From Chitinophagaceae bacterium (GTDB taxonomy: Bacteria; Bacteroidota; Bacteroidia; Chitinophagales; Chitinophagaceae), in the NCBI GenBank assembly GCA_016710165.1, contig JADJLJ010000002.1, positions 434,001-498,000 of the forward strand: a stretch of DNA of 64,000 nucleotides, read 5' to 3'. This document shows, in pieces, positions 20,053 to 27,858 of the stretch (within the stretch, counting starts at the first letter, position 1; each line of letters opens with the position of its first letter). The translations under genes and the position numbers were made by a program. The notes under the pieces were generated by a model, which was not told the DNA's origin, ran no database searches, and saw nothing but the letters and a program-made list of their open reading frames with translations.

Positions 20053-21693
20053 TTATACAAACCGGAATGCATCGCCGTCAAACAGGCCCCGGTCACTTAG
20101 TTTTACATGCGGTATCACCAGCAATGCCATGAAAGACAGGGTCATGAAAGGTGCTGCCAGCGTTGACCCCATCTCTTCCTTCACCATTTTATCAATGGCC
20201 GTATAAGCAGCAGCTACCTTATACCCGTCCTCATTGCTCATTAAACCGGCAACGGGCAACCCCAGCACTTTTTCCTTGTTTTCATAAACGGCACTCACGC
20301 CCCCTTTTTCTTTAATGACCAGGTTCACTGCGTTCATGATGCTTTCGTCATCCACGCCCACTGCAACAATATTATGACTGTCGTGTGCAACAGAAGAAGC
20401 GATGGCTCCTTTCTGTATCCCGAAATTTTTAATGAACGCTTTGGCAACCGGGGCATCTTTATAACGGTTCACCACAACGATCTTTAGAAGATCATTTGCT
20501 GTATCGCTTTCATACGAACCGCCCTCCATGAGCGGTTTGCACAATACCTTATTGGTTATTAACTGGCCATCCAGTGCTTCTATGGCATACATATTTTCTT
20601 TGAGACCGGAGGCCTGGAACCGGAAGTCTGAAATGTTCTTTTCCCTGCAATTAAAATTATTCAATAAAACCGGTGAATGCCCAATGACCAGTGACCTTCC
20701 TTTATCCGCAACCAGTTTGCCGTCAATATAGTTCTGAATAACATTGAAATTTTTGAGATCTTCCACCACGATAAGATCTGCTGCATCGCCTGCTTTCAAC
20801 AACCCGACATTCATTTTGTAATGCTCCACCGGGTTGATGCAGGCAGCCTGCAATACCTTAAAAACATCAATGCCTTTTGCAACCGCTCTTGCACACAGTT
20901 GATTGATATGCCCGTCGGCCAGGCTGTCCGGGTGCTTGTCATCGCTGCAGAACATCATCATCGCATAATGTTCATGCAGGAGACCGGCCAGGGCTTCAAA
21001 GTTTTTGGCAGCGCTTCCCTCCCGCACCAGGATCTTCATTCCGTAATTCAATTTATCCAGCGCTTCTTCTGCCGTAAAACACTCATGGTCGGTTGATATG
21101 CCTGCATCAATGTATTTCTTTGCATCAGCACCCCGCAATCCCGGTGCATGCCCATCCACCGGCTTGCCGTATTTTTTTGCCGAAGCGATCTTTTCATGCA
21201 CTTCTTCATCGCCGTGCAGCACACCCGGGAAGTTCATCATCTCACTCAGGTAATTTATTTCTTCTTTTTGCAGCAGCTTGTCTACATCGGCTGCATTGAG
21301 CGCTGCACCTGCTGTTTCAAAAACAGTGGCCGGTACGCAACTGGGCGCCCCGAAATGAAATTTGAAGGGGACGGTCTTCCCGTTCCCTATCATGAATTCG
21401 ACCCCCGCCATACCACATACATTGGCAATCTCATGCGGATCACTGATGGTTCCTACGGTGCCATGCACCACGGCCAGTTTTGCAAATTCGGAAGGCACCA
21501 GCATGGAACTTTCAATGTGGACATGGCTGTCTATAAAGCCGGGAAGGATATAGCCTGCCTGTCCGGTAGGCAGGTTTGGGGTTGGGAGTTCAGAGATGGA
21601 TACAATTTTCCCGTATTCAACAGCTATCTCTCCATAGAAAATGGTTTTTGACGGGATGTCAACAATATTGCCCTGTATCTTAAATTTATCCAT
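20053..21693 (-). CDS. ade: Adenine deaminase with a palindromic coding insertion
   Basis: 546 aa. It deaminates adenine to hypoxanthine (amidohydrolase superfamily, metal-dependent). Landmarks are GFIDSHVHIESSML (metal-binding HxH), GTVGTISDPHEIANV, HAPGLRGADAKKYI, STDHECFTAEEAL, MMFCSDDKHPDSL and, in the C-terminal domain, SSVAHDSHNIVAVG. Length is normal for the Ade family. Residues about 39-47 (PNLPTGQAG) come from a small palindrome at 21554-21574 and sit in the turn just before YILPGFID; they look like an in-frame insertion between the N-terminal beta domain and the barrel. Neighbouring genes show no purine operon; a -7 box is at 21716-21723. Confidence 0.93.
   Translation of the reverse strand: MDKFKIQGNIVDIPSKTIFYGEIAVEYGKIVSISELPTPNLPTGQAGYILPGFIDSHVHIESSMLVPSEFAKLAVVHGTVGTISDPHEIANVCGMAGVEFMIGNGKTVPFKFHFGAPSCVPATVFETAGAALNAADVDKLLQKEEINYLSEMMNFPGVLHGDEEVHEKIASAKKYGKPVDGHAPGLRGADAKKYIDAGISTDHECFTAEEALDKLNYGMKILVREGSAAKNFEALAGLLHEHYAMMMFCSDDKHPDSLADGHINQLCARAVAKGIDVFKVLQAACINPVEHYKMNVGLLKAGDAADLIVVEDLKNFNVIQNYIDGKLVADKGRSLVIGHSPVLLNNFNCREKNISDFRFQASGLKENMYAIEALDGQLITNKVLCKPLMEGGSYESDTANDLLKIVVVNRYKDAPVAKAFIKNFGIQKGAIASSVAHDSHNIVAVGVDDESIMNAVNLVIKEKGGVSAVYENKEKVLGLPVAGLMSNEDGYKVAAAYTAIDKMVKEEMGSTLAAPFMTLSFMALLVIPHVKLSDRGLFDGDAFRFV
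21554..21574. repeat. Palindromic mini-element inserted in frame in ade
   Basis: CCTGCCT, a 7-nt GTCCGGT loop, then AGGCAGG. Read on the minus strand it encodes LPTGQAG inside the adenine deaminase. The same CCTGCC/GGCAGG stem recurs in the folA downstream spacer at 60278-60293, so it is a dispersed element rather than native ade sequence. Confidence 0.65.
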
Positions 21694-21715
21694 ATGCCTG
21701 GCCTTTAATTTTTAC

Positions 21716-21723
21716 CAAAGGTA
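21716..21723 (-). promoter_or_regulatory. Putative -7 box TACCTTTG for ade
   Basis: CAAAGGTA on the plus strand; the minus-strand TACCTTTG lies 22 nt upstream of the ade ATG. Confidence 0.35.
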
Positions 21724-21802
21724 GATGGTGCCGGATAAAAGGGAAGCCAAAAATTACATACAGTTAAGAATTAAACTATATTTACACCCTAAAAAAATTG
21801 AC

Positions 21803-22504
21803 ATGAAAAATTTGATCATTTTCGGACTTTTTATCCTTACGCTGGTGTTTGCACAGTTTGCCCAGGCTCAAACAGCGGATGACGTTGTTAACAAGTACAT
21901 AGATGCCCTGGGTGGTAAAGAGAAATTATCTTCTTTAAAATCGGTAAGGCTATCCGGCAGCATGAACATCCAGGGTACTGATATTGCCATTACCATAACC
22001 AAGCTGCACATGAAGGGGATGCGCATGGATATTTCGGTGATGGGCACGGAGAACTACCAGATCGTTACGCCGGGTAAAGGGGTTACTTTTATGCCGGTAC
22101 AGGGTATGGCTTCGCCAACCGATATGTCGGAAGAACAGGCGAATGCGGCCCAAAGCCAGCTGGATGTACAAAGCGCCTTGCTGGATTATAAAGAGAAAGG
22201 CACTTCGGTTGAACTGTTGGGAAAAGAGAAAGTGGACGGCGTGGACAACTTCAAACTGAAGGTTACCTATAAGAACGGGATCGCAACCACGTATTATATC
22301 GGGTCTGATACGTACCGGCTTAACAAAACCGTAAGTAAAAGGACCATCAACGGGGAAGAAATGGAGATCGAGAATACCTATACCAACTATAAGCAGGTAG
22401 ACGGTTTCTGGTTCCCCTTTACCAGCACCAGCAGCGTACAGGGTGAAACGAACTACGACAAGATTGAAACAAATATTACGGTAGACGAAAACATCTTCAA
22501 GTAA
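21803..22504 (+). CDS. LolA-like outer-membrane lipoprotein-sorting family protein
   Basis: 233 aa starting MKNLIIFGLFILTL at 21803; 26 extra in-frame codons upstream are not conserved in character and precede the obvious signal peptide. The signal ends AQAQ. The mature part starts TADDVVNKYIDALGGKEKLSSLKSVRLSG, a pattern shared by many Bacteroidota periplasmic proteins of LolA/LolB fold, and contains KVDGVDNFKLKVTYKNG and VDGFWFPF. Whether it truly sorts lipoproteins is unknown. A strong terminator follows, so it is likely a single-gene transcript. It is divergent from ade. Confidence 0.75.
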   Translation: MKNLIIFGLFILTLVFAQFAQAQTADDVVNKYIDALGGKEKLSSLKSVRLSGSMNIQGTDIAITITKLHMKGMRMDISVMGTENYQIVTPGKGVTFMPVQGMASPTDMSEEQANAAQSQLDVQSALLDYKEKGTSVELLGKEKVDGVDNFKLKVTYKNGIATTYYIGSDTYRLNKTVSKRTINGEEMEIENTYTNYKQVDGFWFPFTSTSSVQGETNYDKIETNITVDENIFK

Positions 22505-22526
22505 TAAAAAACAGGTTTTTTTTTAA

Positions 22527-22554
22527 AAGCCCCGCTTTCCGAGCGGGGCTTTTT
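22527..22554 (+). terminator. Rho-independent terminator after the LolA-like gene
   Basis: Stem AAGCCCCGCT with AGCGGGGCTT around TTCCG, followed by TTTT. It sits 23 nt after the stop. Confidence 0.9.
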
Positions 22555-22592
22555 CATTTCATTTTGTACCTTACTTCAATAATTCATTTACG

Positions 22593-25500
22593 ATGCAAAA
22601 ACTAACGCTGCTTGCTGCAACATTGCTTGTTGCCTTCTCAACCCCGGCACAAAAGAAACAAACTGCCCCCGTCAGTAACGATGAAAGTATTTTATTCAGC
22701 AAGGTAAAATACCGTTCCATCGGCCCATACAGGGGAGGCAGGAGCGGCGCTGTTGCGGGCGACCCGGATCAAAAGAACACTTTTTATTTTGGCGGAACAG
22801 GGGGTGGTGTATGGAAGACCATCGATGGCGGCAGCAACTGGAAGAACATCAGCGATAAATATTTTGGCGGCAGCATCGGCTGTGTTTCTGTAGCGCCCAG
22901 CGACCCAACCGTCCTGTATGCCGGGGAGGGGGAAAATTCGTTGCGGGGAAATGTGAGCGAAGGTTTTGGAATATGGCGTACCGATGATGGCGGCCGCAGC
23001 TGGAAGCATACCGGGTTGAAAGACACCCGCCATATCATCCGCATTGTCATTCATCCAAAAAATCCTGATATCGTTTGGGTGGCGGCCATCGGGCATCTCT
23101 TTGGTCCCAACGAAGAACGGGGGATTTTTAAAACGGTGGATGGTGGCAAGACATGGAAGAAAGTGCTTTACGTTAATAACCAGACCGGTTGCAGTGACCT
23201 TATCATGGAACCGGGGAACCCGGCCGTATTGTATGCAGGCACCTGGCGCATACTGCGTACGCCATACAGCCTCGAAAGCGGCGGTGATGGAAGCGGTTTA
23301 TGGAAAAGCGTTGACGGCGGGGAGACCTGGAAGAATATTTCGGCAAACAAAGGACTGCAAAGGAATTTGGGGAATTGTGGGAGTTACCGTTTGTCCCTCC
23401 AATACGGATAAGCTATATGCGCTGATGGAAAATAAGGACGGTGGACTGTATGTAAGCAATGATGCCGGCGAAAGCTGGATATTGCAAAGCAGCGATAATA
23501 ATATCCGCCAGCGGGCCTGGTATTATACCAAGGTTTTTGCTGACCCGAAGAATGAGAATGATGTATATGTGTTAAATGTGAGTTTTTTAAAGAGTACGGA
23601 TGCCGGTAAAACGTTCAAACCCATCCGGACTCCGCATGGTGATCATCATGATCTCTGGATCGACCCGGCTGACCCAAAGAGAATGATCGTTGCTGATGAT
23701 GGGGGTGCACAGATCAGTTTTGACGGCGGCGAAAACTGGAGTACTTACCTGAACCAGCCTACCGCCCAGTTTTACCGCGTAAGTACCGATAATTATTTCC
23801 CCTACCGCATACTGGGTGCTCAACAGGATAATTCAACCATACGTATTTTATCAAGAAGCAGTAGCGGACAAATAACACAAAGCGACTGGCAGGAAACAGC
23901 TGGTAGTGAAAGCGGTTACGTGGTAGCTGATCCATTGAACAACGATGTTGTATATGGAGGAAATTACAGCGGTTATTTATCAAGGCTTGATCACAAGACC
24001 GGGGAGAACAGGGCTGTAAGTGTTTGGCCCGACGATCCCTTAGGCGCCGGTGCTGATGTTTCCAAATACCGTTTTCAATGGAACTTTCCCATTTTCTTTT
24101 CTCCGCATAACCCTAAGAAATTATATGCGGGCGGCAACATGTTATTTGCCACCGAAAATGAAGGTGCTTCCTGGACGGCATTGGGCGGAGATCTTACTAC
24201 CAATGACAAAGAAAAACAACGTTCCAGCGGCGGTCCCATTACAAAGGACAATACCGGTGTGGAAGTGTATTGTACCATTTTCACAGCAACCGAATCTGCT
24301 TTGGAAAAAGACCTGCTGTGGACAGGCAGCGATGACGGTTTGATCCACGTAAGTAAAGACGGAGGCAGGAACTGGGATAACGTAACGCCTAAAGAGGCCG
24401 GGCAATGGATGATGTGGAATTGCGTGGAGACCGATCCGTTCAAAAAGGGCAAGGCATATTTTGTGGGCACAAAATACAAGAGTGACGACTTTGCCCCGTA
24501 CATTTTTAAAACAGAGGATTACGGAAAGACATGGACAAAGATCACCAACGGGATCCCCGGCCTGCATTTCACCCGGGCGTTGAGGGCCGATAGAAAAAGA
24601 CCGGGCCTGCTGTACTGCGGAACGGAATACGGCATGTACATCAGTTATGATGATGGTGCCAGCTGGAAACCCTTCCAGCTGAATTTACCGGTGGTGCCCA
24701 TCACCGACCTGGCGATAAAAGAAAATGACCTGGTCGTGGCAACACAGGGCAGGTCGTTCTGGGTGCTGGATGACCTGGGTGTAGTGCAGCAAAAAGACAA
24801 CAGCATTATTGATAAAAATCTGTTTGTGTTTGAGCCGAATGATGCCTACCGGTTTGATGGATACCAGAACCTGAATGCTAAAAATGCCGGGATGAACCCG
24901 CCCAATGGCTCCATCATCAACTATTACCTGAAGCATGTATCCGACTCTTCCAAAGTAAGTATCGAGATACTGGATAAGAATAAAAAACGGATAAAACTTT
25001 TTGCCAGCAATGCAAAGGACGACAAGATCGAAGTGAGCAAAGGCATGAACCAGTTTGTATGGAACATGCTGTACCCGCCGGCCGAAAGGGTGGAAGGGCT
25101 GATCCTCTGGCATGGTACGGTGCCCGGCCCCAAAGCCGCTCCCGGAAGATATTATTACAAGATAAAGGCTGATGCGGATTCTGCGGAAGGAAGTTTCATC
25201 ATCCGGGCAAACCCCGTGTATAATGTTTCGCAGCAGGATTACGAAGAGCAGTTTAATTTCCTCATCACCATACGGGATAAATTCAACGAGATACAAAAAG
25301 CGGGAAAAAATATCCGGGACATCCGCAGGCAGATCAATGATTTTATCGACAAGCAGGGAAAGGGCTGTCCCAAAGAGATCAAACAACAGGCAGACAGTAT
25401 CAATAAACAAATGACCGTGGTGGAAGAGGCCCTGCACCAGACCCGGGCAAAGAGCGGGCAGGACGTATTGAATTACCCGATCCGCCTGGATGATAAAATA

Positions 25501-25695
25501 TCCGGATTGTATGATTTTGCTGCCAGCGGAAACAGCGCCCCGGCCAGGCAGGTGAAAGATGCGTATGCAGAATTATCGGCACAGGCAGACCTGCAGTTGA
25601 ACAAACTGAAAAAGATCATCGAAGAAGACCTGGTAAAACTGAATGACATGATACGGGAGAAGGCGCTGCCGGTGATCGGGGTGAGGAAAGACTGA
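22593..25695 (+). CDS. Sortilin/VPS10-like BNR beta-propeller protein, frameshifted
   Basis: About 1,033 aa when repaired. Signal peptide (MQKLTLLAATLLVAFSTPAQ), then a propeller rich in BNR/Asp-box motifs (TIDGGSNWKNI, TDDGGRSWKHTG, SVDGGETWKNI, SNDAGESW, SKDGGRNW), as in the glycosyl-hydrolase/sortilin-like family of Bacteroidota, and a C-terminal segment with a helical, Lys-rich tail (DKQGKGCPKEIKQQAD). It lacks a T9SS domain, so it is probably periplasmic or carried by another route. The frame changes at about 23355-23372: NISANKGL in the first frame is followed by KGIWGIVGVTV in the next (one base too many or two too few). Function unproven. An array of 7-nt repeats overlaps the stop codon. 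Confidence 0.8.
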
Positions 25696-25834
25696 TGCAG
25701 GATACCAGATGCCAGATGCAAGATACCAGATGCAAGATGCAAGATACCAGATGCAAGATACCAGATGCAAGATGGATCGATATCCTGCATCTTGAATCCT
25801 GTATCTCGTATCCTGTATCCCGTATCCGGGTATC
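25694..25834. repeat. GATRCMR heptanucleotide array with inverted second half
   Basis: Eleven head-to-tail 7-nt units (GATGCAG, GATACCA, GATGCAA and similar) run from 25694 to 25770, the first overlapping the TGA of the preceding gene. After a 14-nt centre (25771-25784) there are seven units in the opposite orientation (CTGCATC, CTGTATC, TCGTATC and similar) to 25834. The whole can fold into a large imperfect hairpin. The array ends 4 nt before a -7 box. Confidence 0.85.
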
Positions 25835-25838
25835 CCTG

Positions 25839-25846
25839 TATATTTG
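25839..25846 (+). promoter_or_regulatory. Putative -7 box TATATTTG abutting the methyltransferase ATG
   Basis: Exact TAnnTTTG match only 3 nt before the ATG at 25850. A transcript started from it would have almost no leader. Confidence 0.45.
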
Positions 25847-25849
25847 CGC

Positions 25850-26507
25850 ATGAATTTAAAAGCTTTCTCTTCTTCTTTCATAACCAAGTTCATCTTTTTA
25901 AAAAGGGCATTTGGCAACAAGCCATTCTGCCTGCTGGATATCGGCGCCGGTAACCATTCTGCCACAAAAGCAAAAAAAGTTTTCCCGGATTGTGAATACC
26001 ATGGCGTTGACATGGAAAGGGATTACAACAACAGCGAAGCCGATTTTAAACTGATGACGGCTTTTTTATGAAATGGATCTTACCAAACTGAACTTTTCTT
26101 CCATCCCCGATAATTATTTTGATGCCATCTTAATGGTTCATGTCATTGAACATTTATACAACGGCGATGAAGTGATCAGGGGACTGTTGCCTAAACTGAA
26201 AAGCGGCGGCTATATGTACCTGGAATACCCCGGCGAAAAAAGTACCCGCCTGCCTTCCATGCCCGGCTCGCTGAATTTTAAAGACGATCCAACCCATGTA
26301 CGTGTTTACTCCGTAGCGGAACTGTCAAAATTGTTTGGAGAGAATGGCTGTACGGTTTTAAAAGGAGGACCGAGAAGGAATGCCTGGTTCATACTGGCCA
26401 TGCCGTTCAGGATCATCAGGACCTGGCTGCGTGGAAAAAAACTGCAGGGGAATGTTTTCTGGGATCTCTTGGGGTTTGCGGAATATGTGTGGGTGAGGAA
26501 GAAGTAA
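25850..26507 (+). CDS. Class I SAM-dependent methyltransferase (type 11), frameshifted
   Basis: About 218 aa when repaired. The SAM-binding motif is LLDIGAGNHSATKAKK (about 29-44), the acidic residue of motif II is in YHGVDMERD, and the later FDAILMVHVIEHLYNGDEVI is typical of methyltransferase type 11. The tail is hydrophobic and basic (AMPFRIIRTWLRGKKL), as in enzymes acting near membranes or on glycans, but the substrate is unknown. The frame breaks at a T6 run (26062-26067): removing one T gives TAFYEMDLTKLNF; as written the product stops at TAFL. I start at the ATG at 25850; an in-frame TTG lies 6 nt upstream. GATRCMR arrays flank the gene on both sides. Confidence 0.78.
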
Positions 26508-26511
26508 AACC

Positions 26512-26602
26512 GATACAGGATACAAGATCCCGGATATTACATCTCGTATCCTGTATCTCGTATCTGGCATCCTGTATCCTGTATCTAGTATCCGGTATCC
26601 AG
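26512..26602. repeat. GATRCMR heptanucleotide array overlapping the 3' end of trmD
   Basis: Four forward units (GATACAG, GATACAA, GATCCCG, GATATTA) are followed by nine inverted units (TATCCTG, TATCTCG, CATCCTG, TATCCGG and similar) in strict 7-nt phase. It fills the convergent spacer between the methyltransferase and trmD and continues into trmD: the last trmD residues LDTGY and its stop are made of repeat units. Confidence 0.85.
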
Positions 26603-27268
26603 CAAATCCGGCCTCCGCTCTTCCGTCCGCTTTACCGACTGCTCATGCCGCCACTCTTCGATCAGTTTATGATTGCCGCTTAATAATACATCGGGCACTT
26701 TCCATCCACGGAATTCTTCGGGCCTGGTATAAACAGGAGGAGCTAACAGATTGTCCTGGAAAGAATCGGTAAGCGCCGAAGTTTCATCATTCAATACGCC
26801 GGGTATCAGGCGGCCGATGGCATCTACCAGCACCGCAGCGCCTAATTCGCCGCCACTTAAAACATAATCACCAATGGATATTTCTTTGCTGATGAAATGA
26901 TCCCGCACCCGCTGATCGATCCCTTTGTAATGCCCGCAGATCAGCAGCAGGTTATTTTTCAGCGAAAGCTGGTTCGCCATTTTCTGGTTGAATGTCAAGC
27001 CATCCGGTGTTAAGAAAATGATCTCATCGTACTTCGTAACTTTCTGCAATGCTTCAATGGCATTCACCAGGGGTTCGATCATCATTACCATGCCGGCACC
27101 GCCGCCAAATGCATAATCATCTACCTGGGCCCGGGCATAGGTGGTATGATCCCGTAAATTAATTACGTTCACTTCCAGCAGGCCTTTATCCCTTGCCCTT
27201 TTTAAAATGGAATGGGCAAAGGGGCTGTCCAGTAAATCAGGAACAACGGAGATGATGTCGATCTTCAT
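26585..27268 (-). CDS. trmD: tRNA (guanine37-N1)-methyltransferase TrmD
   Basis: 227 aa SPOUT-class enzyme that methylates G37 of tRNAs from SAM. Motifs include MKIDIISVVPDLLDSPFAHSI at the start, DDYAFGGGAGMVMMIEP (about 52-68), and the SAM-knot segment ICGHYKGIDQRVRDHF and EISIGDYVLSGGELGA. I place the start at 27268, where TrmD proteins begin; an in-frame extension of 41 residues upstream is read from repeats. The C-terminal residues LDTGY and the stop codon lie inside a heptanucleotide array. A TACTTTG element lies 4 nt upstream of the ATG. An S4-domain gene follows the inverted repeat upstream on the same strand. Confidence 0.93.
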   Translation of the reverse strand: MKIDIISVVPDLLDSPFAHSILKRARDKGLLEVNVINLRDHTTYARAQVDDYAFGGGAGMVMMIEPLVNAIEALQKVTKYDEIIFLTPDGLTFNQKMANQLSLKNNLLLICGHYKGIDQRVRDHFISKEISIGDYVLSGGELGAAVLVDAIGRLIPGVLNDETSALTDSFQDNLLAPPVYTRPEEFRGWKVPDVLLSGNHKLIEEWRHEQSVKRTEERRPDLLDTGY

Positions 27269-27272
27269 GCTG

Positions 27273-27279
27273 CAAAGTA
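27273..27279 (-). promoter_or_regulatory. -7-like element TACTTTG next to the trmD start
   Basis: CAAAGTA on the plus strand, 4 nt from the trmD ATG; one nucleotide shorter between TA and TTTG than the consensus. Confidence 0.3.
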
Positions 27280-27284
27280 AATCT

Positions 27285-27376
27285 AATATCGAACAAGGAC
27301 AAGTGAATACTGAACAAGGAACAAGGAATTTTGAAGTAAGCACTCGATCCTCATTCAAAATTCCTTGTTCGATATT
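27285..27376. repeat. Nested inverted repeat with GAACAAGG units
   Basis: GAACAAGGAATTTTGAA (27319-27335) is the exact reverse complement of 27354-27370, with an 18-nt loop. Further out, AATATCGAACAAGG (27285-27298) is exactly repeated in reverse at 27363-27376. GAACAAGG-type words repeat in tandem within the left half. It occupies the spacer between trmD and the S4-domain gene. Confidence 0.85.
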
Positions 27377-27394
27377 CATTCCTTTGTTCAATAT

Positions 27395-27778
27395 TCAAGG
27401 GCCCATAAACTGGTCGAGGTCCCGTTTATCTTTTTTTGTCGGCCTTCCCTGTTTGCTCATCCGTTTACCGGTATGGAATGCTGCTGCCTGGAACTGTATC
27501 CGTTCTATTTCTTCCGCCGGTGTAACGTCTTCATAATGCCTGATGGCCTCGCTGTATTGAACCCGTTTGTATAACAGTGCGGTCACTTTTATCACCCACC
27601 GTTTATTTTCCGTCTTCACTTCATATTCATCACCCGCATTCACCGTACGGGATGCTTTGGCATTATCCCCGTTATGTTTTATCTTTCCCCTGTCGCAGGC
27701 ATCTGCCGCCTGGCTCCGTGTCTTGAACAGCCGGATTGCCCACAGGTATTTATCCAGGCGTAACTTTTCCTTTTCCAT
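27395..27778 (-). CDS. S4 domain RNA-binding protein (Hsp15/HslR-like)
   Basis: 127 aa starting MEKEKLRLDKYLWAIRLFKTRS at 27778; an extension of 18 residues upstream is not conserved in style. The S4 domain (about 7-60) shows LDKYLW, KTRSQAADACDRGKIKHNG and KASRTVNAGDEYEV. The basic tail includes GRPTKKDKRDLDQF, as in the Hsp15 family, which binds stalled 50S subunits carrying peptidyl-tRNA. It is on the same strand as trmD but separated by an inverted repeat. Confidence 0.88.
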   Translation of the reverse strand: MEKEKLRLDKYLWAIRLFKTRSQAADACDRGKIKHNGDNAKASRTVNAGDEYEVKTENKRWVIKVTALLYKRVQYSEAIRHYEDVTPAEEIERIQFQAAAFHTGKRMSKQGRPTKKDKRDLDQFMGP

Positions 27779-27858
27779 TATCCAAAAATAAATCCTTTTG
27801 TCACAATGCAGGTTAAAGCCATGGTATTTCATTAATTTTATTCACTAAAACACAACGT

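Noticed and set aside
24685..25437. A 250-codon minus-strand frame opposite the sortilin-like gene
   Set aside because: Antisense shadow; the plus strand carries BNR motifs and continuous coding style.
25694..25834. Possible CRISPR array in the GATRCMR repeats
   Set aside because: Units are 7 nt with no spacers, and no cas genes are present.
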